Assembly (NCBI RefSeq): GCF_000003815.2
Contig: NC_049982.1
Location: 33,277,494 to 33,323,736 of the forward strand
DNA: 46,243 nucleotides
DNA from: Branchiostoma floridae
Lineage: Eukaryota; Chordata; Leptocardii; Amphioxiformes; Branchiostomatidae
Direction of reading: 5' to 3'
Shown: positions 1-10,572 of the stretch, one piece after another
How the letters are laid out: the number at the start of each line of letters is the position of its first letter
Position numbering within the stretch: position 1 is the stretch's first letter
Notes under the pieces: model-generated
What the model was told of the DNA's origin: nothing
The model's database searches: none
What the model saw: only the letters and a program-made list of their open reading frames with translations
Made by a program: the position numbers and the translations under genes

Positions 1-141
1 AGGGATAGTTCACACATTTGCCCAACCCGGCAAACAAAACAGACGCATGTAACAAGGTCTACTTTCAATGCAAATGATGTTCACAATACACACATACCAT
101 TGACCATATGCTAACACAATTGCAATTATTTTTCTTTTCAG

Positions 142-3100
142 GAGATGGTGAGACGTTTGCACAACTCAAATGAAGATGACAAGAAGTATGAGGGGAAGGA
201 AGGGTAAGTTAAAACAATTATATCATACAGTGTATATGCATACTAGTATACTAGATGGTCAACATGCACGTACGACAGACAACTTTGGACAAAGGAAAAT
301 TGATGATTGTGTATCTGTTTATGTAACGCAGAAAAAATCATCTATACAAAAAAACTTCAGAAAATATAACAGTTTTAATCGCTTTTTTTCAGACTCAACT
401 CACCCCACAATTTAGCAGTGACGACCTTTCTTGTGAAAGAAATTGCTGCCATCGGCGAGCATCCGTCAGACAAGATCCGAGGTGAGTAACTGTGCTTCAA
501 GTTCAAGCTGTCCCTTTTGCAAATTTAAATGTTCTACACATAGGTTATATTCTCTATGTAACTTCTGTGTGGAATTTTCATGTTTTTTCCACGATGATTC
601 CCAAACTATTGGTGTATGTGATGTTTGAAAATCGACAATTATGGTAACTTAGAATTACATTTAATACAGTTGGGTTTATACAAGCTAAACATTTTATACC
701 CTTTTTTTCAGCCGCGTGTGTTGGTTACTACGAGACCATTTGTCGGAACTACACACTCAGCCTGCCAGAAAACAAAGAAAAGAAGGAAAAAGAAAGGAAA
801 GAGAAGCGCCTTCGGTCCCGGAGAAAGAGGGTGAGTCTACCACATAAACGTGCTTGTCTGCCTACAAAGGACCAATCCATTGACACCTTGACATTGTTTT
901 TAAAAGAGAGGAACATGTTTTGTTTGATGAGTTTTTCAAATTTGTGCTTGCATGCGAAATAATGCCAAATCATGCACAAACGAGAACAAGTTTACCTCAT
1001 AAACCCGCCTTTACTTCATGATCTAGACGAAATCGTCCCTGTCACTTTTTATCTTTCAGCAAAACATATTGAATCTATTAAAATGTAATCTTGTATAGTC
1101 CGATTTAGTCGTTTAACTCTAATAATAGTTTAAACTAATAATGATTTCTTTTTACGTCACATGTGCTTTCTAAATTCCTTGGATGCGCTGACGTATTTCC
1201 ATTTTTCTATGTTTTACACTAGTTGCTGGACGTGAGAAGCGAAGTCGTCCAGACTGAGGAAGAGGAGGGGATCTGGGCAGGAGTAACCCAGGAACTCATG
1301 TCGGACGAGGAGGATAGCAGTTCGAACGGGATGGCCGTATGGCTGGTGAAGCCCCCTGTTTTCCGAAGCCAACAGCTTTCCGACCTTTGCAGCGCACTGC
1401 AGACCAGGCTGGAGGCTGACCCCAAGTACCTGGCCGCCAACCGCAAACCGAGACTGAGGGTGGAAGGCACACAGAGTGACAGGGACCTCCCTCGAGTCTA
1501 CGGCCCCGACCGGGCCGCTGTGCACTTCACCCCCGGAAGCGCTCCCCGCCCAGCAGTCCGGCCCTGTCTGACAGGTTACAGACCTCCAATGGCTGGCAGG
1601 CACCTGTTGCATGCATAAGATGTAGGGAAAAGGCTGTCAAAAGTCACCTACCTAAGGTTTAGTTGGTGAAAATCTCACATTGGCAGGCAAATCTGACTTC
1701 TAAAGAGTGCATATGGCGATTTTGAAAACATTCGGTTCGGTGCAATGCGCCCCCACAAACAAAATAAGAAACTCTGGTGACCTCTGACCTCCCTGATAAC
1801 ACCCAAAGTATACATACTCTAGACTGTCTAAAACACTCCAAACATGGTAGAAAGCTTATTTTTCTCACAAAATAAAATAGCCAGAATACCTGACCATAAT
1901 TTCCAGCTCCAAAATGCCAACATTTCCCAACAAAAAGGCTTCTTACACTTACTTTTGCAAGCCATCTTCTATGGCATCAAAATGCTAATTCTGCGCATGT
2001 CTGTAATGGTGACCTTTCACCTGCTACAGGCTTCAAGTTCAAGATAGACAAATTTCAATTATTTCACATGGTGCGGAAAATGGTTGCTCAGTATTAGCCT
2101 GAGTTTCAAAGATTTCTGACAAAGAATAGTCTCTTGGGAATAGCTTGGATAACAGGTGTTAGAGAGCTGTCCTCAATGCTGTGACAGTGGTCTGAGTCTA
2201 TATGGACAGGTCCCTTGTCATTTGGCAAAAAGTGACAATCAAAGGAAAGGGAGTTGAAAACTGCTCACCTTGACACAAGGGGACTACTCTACCTCCATTT
2301 AGGCTCCTGAATCAGTACTAAAATGCTGTTAGTTTAGACCTGTAAGCACTTGATGAGTGTACATATTGCAATATATAGCCAAAGGATACAAAAAGTTGAA
2401 AAACTGACAAAAAGGACAAAAAAGTATTGAAATGGAAGAATTTCTCAATGAATCTAAGTCAAATGAGTTAATTGAAGCTTGCCCCGGGGTCACATTACCA
2501 ATTTCAGGGGAAATATAAGCCACAATGGCTCCTCTACACCCCCCCCCCATTCTGTGCACAGTATGCACTGTCAGTAAATGCTTGAAAGTGTAGCCTAGCA
2601 GCTTTTATATACAAATTTAGGTGCCTAAATTGAGGAACAGTAGCCTCTTTCTGTCTGGGGTAGCAGATTATACCATTTCTTCCTTCTAAGTGCCACTTTT
2701 TGCAAAGCAATATTGAGACAAACCATAGTCTTGGACCTCCACCATAGCCCTCGTGACACATGAGTTAACAACTCCCAGGGGACTGTTACTGGGAGAACGG
2801 TCTCCGGGAAGTCTTTGAAATTTGTAACGACCCTGCCTCGCATCACTCGAAGTGACCGACACTTGTCTACCTTGAACTTCAAACCCATATGAAAATGCTG
2901 TAAGGTTACAGACCTCCAATGGCTGGCAGGCACCTGTTGCATGCATAAGATGTAGGGAAAAGGCTGTCAAAAGTCACCTACCTAAGGTTTAGTTGGTGAA
3001 AATCTCACATTGGCAGGCAAATCTGACTTCTAAAGAGTGCATATGGCGATTTTGAAAACATTCGGTTCGGTGCAATGCGCCCCCACAAACAAAATAAGAA

Positions 3101-3551
3101 ACTCTGGTGACCTCTGACCTCCCTGATAACACCCAAAGTATACATACTCTAGACTGTCTAAAACACTCCAAACATGGTAGAAAGCTTATTTTTCTCACAA
3201 AATAAAATAGCCAGAATACCTGACCATAATTTCCAGCTCCAAAATGCCAACATTTCCCAACAAAAAGGCTTCTTACACTTACTTTTGCAAGCCATCTTCT
3301 ATGGCATCAAAATGCTAATTCTGCGCATGTCTGTAATGGTGACCTTTCACCTGACAACCATCTCCACCAACAACAACAACCGGTCCTCAACCTCCAACCG
3401 CACCCCGCCGCCCCGCCGACCGACAGGAAGAAGCTTAGCCTTCCAGAGCGAAGACTCTCCTTCACGGGCTCTTGAAGGATACAATGTAGCTAGCTTTGTT
3501 GATGAAGATTTTCTTTCGGACATGGATGACAATTCGTTGACTCCATTGTAG
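142..3551 (+). CDS. 3' part of an unrecognised multi-exon gene, last coding exon split by an insertion
   Basis: Exons at 142-203, 393-481, 712-830 and 1223-1573, continuing at 3357-3551. All have AG/GT borders and their phases agree (2, 1, 0). The start lies upstream of the window. The product has a Lys/Arg-rich stretch encoded by 712-830, an acidic segment containing MSDEED, a W-L-V-K-P-P motif, and a Ser/Thr/Asn/Pro-rich C-terminus ending DDNSLTPL before the stop at 3549-3551. As read, the frame from 1223 runs into the insertion and stops at 1616-1618, losing about 65 C-terminal residues. Removing 1574-3356 rejoins both halves in one frame. The basic region followed by MSDEE and a Pro/Trp segment faintly recalls C14orf93-like proteins, but that is from memory and uncertain. 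A nuclear role is only a guess. Confidence 0.6.
1573..2023 (+). repeat. Left 451-bp direct repeat of the insertion
   Basis: Matches 2903-3353 at a constant offset of 1330 with no difference seen by eye. It begins AGGTTACAGACC and ends CTTTCACCTG. Confidence 0.85.
1574..3356. mobile_element. Non-autonomous insertion with long terminal direct repeats inside a coding exon
   Basis: Two apparently identical 451-bp direct repeats (1573-2023 and 2903-3353) flank an 880-bp middle. The hexamer CTGACA occurs at 1568-1573 and again at 3351-3356, as expected of a target-site duplication. Excising 1574-3356 restores the host reading frame. The middle has weak inverted similarity between its ends (TTCAAGTTCAAGATAGACA near 2032 against the complement near 2870). 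There is no long ORF, no clear primer site and no TG...CA ends, so a miniature LTR-type element is possible but unproven. A locally duplicated foldback element is the alternative. Near-identity of the repeats suggests a recent event. Confidence 0.6.
2903..3353 (+). repeat. Right 451-bp direct repeat of the insertion
   Basis: Second copy of 1573-2023. The host coding sequence resumes directly after it, with ACA ACC in the same frame as the left part of the exon. Confidence 0.85.
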
Positions 3552-4092
3552 TTTAACGTGGCCAGCATGACTTGTTTTTTTTAGCTTACCCTTTGTATCC
3601 TTTTAATTACTTAACAACTTCTACTTATTTCGAAATTTATCTTTCAACATTTGTACAGTAGTAAAGAAAACATGACTTGTACGGTGCAAAGTTAGTCTGT
3701 ATGTTAATCGTTTGCCTTGTATATCCATCGTATTCTAGTGTCCTTTCTTGCTATGTGTTACTGTTAGGACGATAGCTAAACATGTAGGAGCCATTTACGT
3801 TTTGCTTGTACGGAAGACTATTTACACTTTGAGTTTATTCCAGGGCAATTCCATTCCCGAGTGTACGCTATGACATTTAATTGACGATTTCTATGTTAAC
3901 TTTAGAGCTATTCTCTTTATTGAGTTTAAGCAAGAACGTTACAACATCCTTGGGTTAAGTAAGGGCAAATATTTTATGTTAAGGTAATCTGTTTTTTTTT
4001 TCTTTAGCACATAGTTACAGCCAGTATTGATTTTCCGTTTCAGTGGTACTGTAATTTTCGTGGATTTGTAAATGGCGATTCTATACGGTACG

Positions 4093-4098
4093 AATAAA
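4093..4098 (+). terminator. AATAAA polyadenylation signal
   Basis: Canonical hexamer about 540 nt after the stop codon at 3551. No other coding feature lies between, so it probably ends the transcript of the first gene. Confidence 0.6.
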
Positions 4099-4156
4099 AT
4101 GTTAAATGTAAAAAGTAAACCACGTCTCTTCATGAATGAAATGTGCTGCTTATTCT

Positions 4157-4175
4157 ATCTATCTATATATATATC

Positions 4176-4246
<71 letters not shown>
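4157..4246. repeat. (TA)n-rich microsatellite
   Basis: A short TCTA run leads into about 45 TA steps with one TAAATA interruption. The tyrosine/isoleucine ORF across it is an artefact. Confidence 0.95.
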
Positions 4247-4249
<3 letters not shown>

Positions 4250-4335
4250 TCATTAGTAAGATACAGAAGGGTATAAAGTAGAAGCTGGGATTCCAGAGGC
4301 AGGGAAGAGCGTATGGGGGTGGATATGGAATGCAG

Positions 4336-4365
4336 TGGGGGGAGGGGGGCGAGGGGAGGGGGGCG
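4336..4365 (+). other. G-run cluster, potential G-quadruplex
   Basis: Four G runs of 6, 6, 4 and 6 bases separated by one to three bases, between the (TA)n tract and the 3' end of gene A. Folding is inferred from composition only. Confidence 0.5.
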
Positions 4366-4880
4366 GTTAGTCAGCGCTGTACCGCGCACGCGCACTACGT
4401 ACGGCAGGAGCCGTGGGGATAATTGGATAATTAGGTGATAATTACGCTAAATTATGCATATTTTCAGCGCTACACGGAGCGACACACGGTGTGTTTCCTG
4501 CCGAGTACATTCATTTCAAGGGCATCTGTAAGGGTATTTCATGCCCTTTACACGTCCTGTACACAATATTGGTTCGTTTCCGAGTGTTTCTAGGGCATGT
4601 AAAGGACTGGACACAGAACGCGGGCAGGACTGAAACGCCTGTTTTTTAAAGGAAATGCAATATTTCCGGGGATGTGTAGGGCCATTTCCGACCTGGAAAC
4701 AAGGCTTTTCATGTAGTGTAAGCGACTTCTACTGTGTTGATATTTGGTCAAAATGTACAACAAAACCAAAGGCCTTCTGTCATCGACTATCCAGTGAAAA
4801 CGTTTTTTGGTAAATGTCTTCAGATGATGTCATCAATAAAATCAAATTAACATTACCTTACTTATAAGTCACCTTCTCAG
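4366..4880. other. Intergenic, no gene recognised
   Basis: I looked on the minus strand for the missing third exon of gene A, a 90-nt phase-1 exon, and found none. Words such as GGGCAT and TTTCC recur at 4500-4700 without a clear repeat unit. Confidence 0.5.
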
Positions 4881-7800
4881 TCACCCAAAGAAATATTGAA
4901 AGTTCTCACTTTGTTCCTCTCGGAATGGATTTTCTTTCAGAAGATCCCGGTATGCCAGTGCCAGTTCCATTTTAGTAGCGGAGTCTACATTAAACAATAT
5001 GAAGCATCTCATTGATCCGAGGAGTTGGGAAATTGCATGTTTTAAGACCTGTATTCATAAGGGTATACGAATATTTGAAAATGTGCAGGTTCAGTAATTG
5101 TACTTTATTTCTCTGACAAGTAAAAAAATATTTAAAGGACTCGTTGCAAGAATTATAGTGGAAAAGCAATGTCAAAATTTCCAGTCAGTCTGCTGCAGTA
5201 TGCAAATGTTTAATTTTCTTTGCCATACAACATGGAGTTCATTGACCCTGCCCTTGCGTGATGATAATGGTCTGGAACTCAAATGTTCTCCCCTGGTTAA
5301 AGAAGAACAGATGAAATGAAGTGTAAAGTTGAAAAATCTTTGAACATTGGAAACTGTACCTTCATCCCCTGGGTCCTTCCCCTTTCTGATGTCGTCGATG
5401 ACTCTACGCACTCCGTTTACTTTGTTTCCATTCCAGTTCAAATCCTTTTCCGCCAGAAGTAATTGCAGGACTGGATAGAACAGATACAGCGCGTAATAGT
5501 GGATGTTATTTCCTATAGAATGGTGTCTTTTATACATACATGCATGCATACATACATACATACATACATACATACATACATACATACATACAAACAACGA
5601 AACACACATATTACACACATGATTGCCAAAGTATCAAAACGTGTGTCCACACTGAACAAACTTAAATTTAAATTGCCACGACATGTCCTCGAAGTTATCT
5701 ACAAGTCCTTCATTCGTCCACTTCTTGAATACGCCGACATAGTATGGCATGGCTGCACTATATCGGACTCCCGACGTATAGAGAGAGTACAATATGAGTG
5801 CTCACTCACAGTATCAGGTGCTGTGAGAGGATCCTCATATTTGTCACTCCTTTCTGAACTTGGGTGGGAAAAACTGTCTGACCGTCGCCATATTCACTCT
5901 TTGTCAATGTTTCATAAAATTGTTCATGGTCACACTCGTCAGTATCTTCAGGAGTTGATCACTCCTGAAGTCTCTGCCTCTACTCCCTACAACCTTCGTA
6001 ACAAACACAATTTACAGCCACCGACTTGTACCACAACTCGTTACCAAAGGTCCTTTATTCCGTATTCTATATATCACTGGAATGGTCTTGATATAGCTGT
6101 AAGGTCATTTAATCCTTCAACATTCAAAAACTACTTAATAAAATTGGTTCGCCCTTCCCCTAACACACATTTTAGTCACGGCCCCAGGTACGCCTGCGTT
6201 TTACTCACACGCCTCCGCATCGGGACCTGTAGTTTGAACTTTAGCTTATATACACGTAATTTAGTCGATAGTCCTTCTTGTAGCTGTGGCTCCCGATGTG
6301 AAAGCGTTGTCCACTATTTATTGTACTGCCCTAACTACAACCAACTTAGAAAAACCCTTCTCTGCAATCTTCAAGGCCTTTTAACCCTTGATTTGAAAAC
6401 TATGTCTGACCCAGTCTTAACTCAACTTTTACTCAGGGGTTCACCCACTTTACCAACAGAAACAAATACCCATATTATGCAGATTACACAGACATACATA
6501 CTCCAGACCAACCATTTTCAAACTGATTGAACATTTTGCTTTAAATCTTGTATGTATATTTATTTATTGGATCCGTCACCCCACTGCTGTACTACTGCTT
6601 TATTTGATCTCACATTGTTTTGTCCTTTGTTTATTTTATTTTCAAATGTCCTAGTGGTAATGTTAATATTAGCTTTGCTAGAGTGCATTTACCACTGTGT
6701 CTTGTCTTATATGTATACCAATAAAAAAAAACTAAAAAAAAACAACGAAACAACATTGCAGCCAGCAATATATCGATTAACAGATAATACAGCTAATTCA
6801 GACAGCTGTAAATCAATAAGTTGTGATTTTAAGACTAAAACTAACTTAGTTCTAGTCTCAAAAAATTACAACATTAATATATACAACGTAACATACTTGT
6901 CAAGAAAAGATTCGATACCCATCTAGACCAAAACAAGAGTTCTGAGACCTCATTCTTCTAAGACATATTAAAACTTTTTTTCTAAATGTTACCAAAATGT
7001 CGTCGACATTTGCATAACCCAGGCAAGGGGATGTCACGGCATTTTTACACCTCATTCTAGATAATTATTGTCTATTGATTTTATAATTTGCCTTACATGT
7101 ACATGTAGGTATAGTCCTATCATGAAAATTCCTTGGATTATAAAACTCCCTTATATACAAATGAAGTCATAATTTGCATCTCATATGTGTACATCTGTCT
7201 ACGCTACCTGTATATGTAATACCAAATATCATTTCTTGTTCTTGTTTGTTTATCTTTCTTCGAAGATTTTTCCTCCCCTGCAGTTCAAGAGCAAGCCTCT
7301 AAGGGGGTCAAACCTATTCTACTTCTTTCAATTAAAAGCTTCTACCACCCAAAAAATCAAGACCATAGCATGTCCATGACAAAAGGCACATATCCACACA
7401 CCAAAATATCGTCATAACCCATCCAGAGGTTCTTTTAAAGCTATGCTCATAAAAACAATAGTAGATTATGATGTCATGAACAAGGGCATCTATCAGATCA
7501 CAGCTAAGATAGTGATGTTTGGTATCGTACATATATCAAAACGTATTGAGACGTTATATCAGCATTCACAATACTGATATGTGACTATGTGACTATGAAA
7601 ACACCAGCATTGATATTGTTGTAATGTGTTTGTTGCTGAAACAAGAAAAAGCCCTCCATCTACTTCCTTCACATGTGCACAACAACAATGCCACATGGAC
7701 CCGTTTAACGTTAATGTTGAATCTGGAACCTTCTTTCGAACCCCTGTCGTGAACAGTATTACGAGTATCATGCGATCAGCATCGAACGTGTGTAAATTAA

Positions 7801-8214
7801 TATCAGTTTTATCAAATTTGATACACAGTTATTCTCTTCTAGCTGTTAGATACAGAGGTTTCAACTAGATGCTACTTACAGTAGTAAGAATAATCAGACC
7901 CAAGAATTATTATGGCTATTATCTAACAGTTACTAACTGACTAACTATTCCATCCATTGTACACTAACGTATGCCAGGTACAAAATAAACCTCTGGTATA
8001 TTTCCACTGAAAAACACTGTTAATGAAATCTATGGATACAATGGCGAGGATTGGAGAACTTCATAGATACCGGTCCGATCTACCGTTAGTACTCACGATT
8101 GTTTTCCTTTTGCCTAAATGCGGGGCCCGCTGGTGCCTCTCCCAGCTGAGGCACGTCTCCTTCACAAAACGTCACAGCCATCAGGAAAACCGCTGTCAGT
8201 TGTAGTAAAGCCAT
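4881..8214 (-). CDS. Gene A: secreted helical-module protein, 3'-truncated paralogue
   Basis: Exon 1 (8214-8097) encodes a 39-residue signal-peptide segment beginning MALLQLTAVFLMAVTFC. A splice acceptor (TTTCCTCAG) lies 11 nt before its ATG, implying a 5' UTR intron. Exon 2 (5512-5360, 153 nt) contains LLLAEKDLNWNGNKV and RKGKDPGDE. Exon 3 (4984-4910, 75 nt) contains MELALAYRDLLKENP. All junctions are phase 1. Exons 2 and 3 match the first two exons of a gene B domain in position, size and motifs (AEKxLxWN, GxDPxxE). The expected third (90 nt) domain exon and the second domain are missing. Without using the GTGAGA donor at 4909, the frame runs nine more codons to TGA at 4881. Intron 1 (2.6 kb) carries an antisense LINE. 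Function is unknown; it could be a pseudogene or a short form. Confidence 0.55.
5533..5592. repeat. (CATA)n microsatellite
   Basis: About 14 CATA units including TGCATGCA, directly before the LINE and just upstream of gene A exon 2 on the minus strand. Confidence 0.95.
5612..6745 (+). mobile_element. 5'-truncated LINE: reverse-transcriptase C-terminal region
   Basis: An open frame continues to TGA at 6528-6530. Recognisable LINE sequence starts near residues MIAKVSKRVSTLNKL. It includes the thumb-like IRPLLEYADIVWHG, common in Jockey/CR1-type elements, and a terminal zinc-knuckle-like C-x-C-x3-C ... H-Y-x3-Y-C-P-N-Y. An AATAAAAAAAA tail follows at about 6719-6744. The catalytic RT core is missing, so this is a dead 5'-truncated copy. 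It lies antisense in intron 1 of gene A. The exact clade is uncertain. Confidence 0.8.
6746..8096. other. Rest of gene A intron 1
   Basis: AT-rich non-coding sequence. I looked on the minus strand for further phase-1 module exons and saw none. TACATGTACATGTA occurs near 7093. Confidence 0.45.
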
Positions 8215-8689
8215 ACTGCAGTACTCTGAGGAAATATGTGTCACACTGTACGACTTGGTCCAAGAAATCTGAATCAGGACAATCTGTGTGACAATGTCTG
8301 TGTAGGTCTCTATTGGTGTCGACCCTGCGTCAGACGAAACCGGTTAGTTTGGTCATTTATGGGAGTAACCTGCCTAAAAACCTCCAGGCGATGTACAAGC
8401 ACATACGTCAGAGAACAGGTATGGCTGTGACTGTGTCAAACCTCGCCTACTTTTACTGGACCACACCTCATTGACGCACTGAGATGGTTATGATGAGGAT
8501 TCGTCGTACAAATGTAGTTTACAACAGGAACAAAGAATATCTCTGTGGGCGGTGGTGAATTAGTTTATGTTAATGTCCTTACCAAGGACGTCGACGTTGT
8601 CTTTGTTCTCACCAACAATATTTTGTTTGCTTGTTTTGTCTGTATTGCGTACCAGGTAAACCACCTTATGGAGTACCACACCGGGTTTG

Positions 8690-9010
8690 TACTGAATAGT
8701 ATAAGCTGCATATCCAGACAGATATCATTGATTCACTCACACCCCTACACTTTTCGATAAGTGTTGTGATTATCTTACGTACTTCAGGTATGTCTTTCCA
8801 CAAACGAGTGGCCATCATTTCATGTCTTATCCGAGGGACGGCCATAACCGACACTATGTACTCATTTAGTAAAATTACAGCTGAGTGAAGTGAGGACAGT
8901 CCTGAAAAGTGCGTTTCCCCAGGGCACAAGGTCGGCGGGATATGAATGGATTTGAACCCAGGACCTCTGGGTTACGGGCCAAACACCTGCAGTAATGCCA
9001 TACGACCCAC
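8690..9010 (-). mobile_element. tRNA-derived SINE
   Basis: On the minus strand from 9010 there is a tRNA-like head with an A-box-like TGGCATTACTGCAGG and a good B box (GGGTTCAAATCC near 8955). It is followed by a body containing CCTTGTGCCCTGGGGAAAC, CCCTCGGATAAGACATGAAA and ACACTTATCGAAAAGTGTAG. These words are typical of a SINE body common in lancelets and other animals, recalled rather than searched. The 3' limit is uncertain. The body imitates a spliced exon of the A/B/C family. Confidence 0.65.
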
Positions 9011-9876
9011 AAACATTGTTCCAAATTGCGTTTTGCCGGATTTTTATTTTTCCTCCTAGAACATTTCCCCTTCACTCTTAACTCATCCTAACGCCCTTTC
9101 CACACGCAAACATTCGTCGTACAGTCCGATATGTATGCTCGGGCATATTTTATTTTCATATCTCTTTTACAATACACTGATGGGGGTTAGACTAACAAAT
9201 TGCCATGGATGAATACACCGTTATTTTCATTCTTTGTGGTAACACCAAGTAACGTGTACTTCATCTTTGTAGTCTTAGTCATGTATCACACCCTACACAA
9301 ATTATACTTAGAATTACTAGATGTATCCTATTCACCTTGACCTGTACTTAGCTTGTTAGAAAGCAAAAATGTACAATGCAGATCTTCATTCATTCACTCA
9401 TCATCAGTATAAGTTTTATTTACTTCAGTAGCAAGTACATGTAATATCAATACAGAGTATTGTTACTTCCTATAGGCGTGGACAATCACTCATGTTCTGT
9501 AGCAAGTCATGAAAATAGCGTAATTCTGACATACTTGTTCTAAGACAAGCTGTTTCCGTTACAAGACATGTTCTTTAGATATAAATTATCCCTTGGGTCC
9601 GTCAAATGCGAAGTATTGTTTGGCTCGGATCTTGTGAACATATTGTAAATTTTAGCATTGCCAATATTCCCAGTTTCAAAAATCACGTTAGATCCAAGAA
9701 TCTTATATATACCTTCTGTTTACTAATGTAAACAGTAAAGATATGTCTCAAAGACCCCATGGCCCATTGATCCCTCGCTCCAGCCTCTAGCTGGTAGCAG
9801 CAGCTGGCTCCTGCAGCTCCTGATGTGCGACTTCAGACGCAGCAGCTGAAGGAAACAGAAGTGGATATCGGTTGAC
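9011..9876. other. Intergenic between genes A and B
   Basis: AT-rich, with no exon, RNA gene or clear repeat that I can support. Confidence 0.4.
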
Positions 9877-10224
9877 TTGGTTCTTCTCTTCATGAGCAAG
9901 AAAAATACATCAAACTCAAAGAATTTTTCCTCTGACCCCCATGCCATTCATAAATCCATAACACGGTTAAGAATCAGTAGTCATAAATTAAATATTGAAA
10001 CAGGAAGATACCACAATGTAGCCCCTGACCAAAGGTTCTGCCCATTTTGTCCAAAGCAAATTGAAAATGAATTTCACTTCGTCATGGAATGCCCTATGTA
10101 TGATATGTTACGCAATACGTTACTCACATTCCTATGTCTAAATACTACAGATTTCAAGATTCTAGATACCAGAAGTAGATTTGACTATATTTTAGATCCG
10201 ACAGTCCTCATAATGCTAAGATAG
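9877..10224 (+). mobile_element. LINE 3' fragment with zinc-knuckle end
   Basis: The open frame ends with F-C-P-F-C-P-K-Q-I-E-N-E-F-H-F-V-M-E-C-P-M-Y, the C-P-x-C ... H-F-x3-C-P-x-Y signature at the end of many LINE ORF2 proteins. No RT core is present. Related tails occur near 24150 and 34600. Confidence 0.6.
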
Positions 10225-10572
10225 GTAATTACATAAAAGATTGCTTTTTGATTAGAAAAGGTAGTAACACGTTTAGCCCCACCTGATTGTATAGAGGTTT
10301 TCCCCTATTATCCTACATTGTCTTATTATCCTATATTGTTTAATTAGTAAAAGTGTAAAATATATTCTGTATTCTTTCTTTTTGTTGTAGTTTATAGTTG
10401 GCCATACACAAGTGACTGCACTATTTGTCGTGTCCATGAAGCTTGTTGTTAGTCTTGAATTAGTAACAATCTTCCTGATCATTGTTAGTGTTGACCGCTA
10501 CCATATGCATGTTTTCTCAGACTATCATTTTAGAGATGCGACACTTCAGCCAATATCCAAAGCTTTGGATCA

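Noticed and set aside
1659-1868. Identical 69-aa minus ORFs in both direct repeats
   Set aside because: Duplicated by the repeat; no domain and no start context suggesting a gene.
4159-4395. Tyr/Ile-rich ORF
   Set aside because: Translation of the (TA)n microsatellite.
5463-5611. N-terminal part of the 355-aa ORF as real LINE protein
   Set aside because: It runs through gene A exon 2 (antisense) and the CATA microsatellite. LINE similarity begins after them.
8743-8853. A 111-nt minus exon with AG/GT borders in phase 1, resembling the first domain exon of the A/B/C family
   Set aside because: It lies in the body of the tRNA-derived SINE (CCCTCGGATAAGAC, CTTATCGAAAAGTGTAG) and upstream of gene A's own start, so the resemblance is chance.
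8935-9010. tRNA gene on the minus strand
   Set aside because: It has a B box, but the stems are poor and SINE body sequence follows directly, so it is a SINE head.
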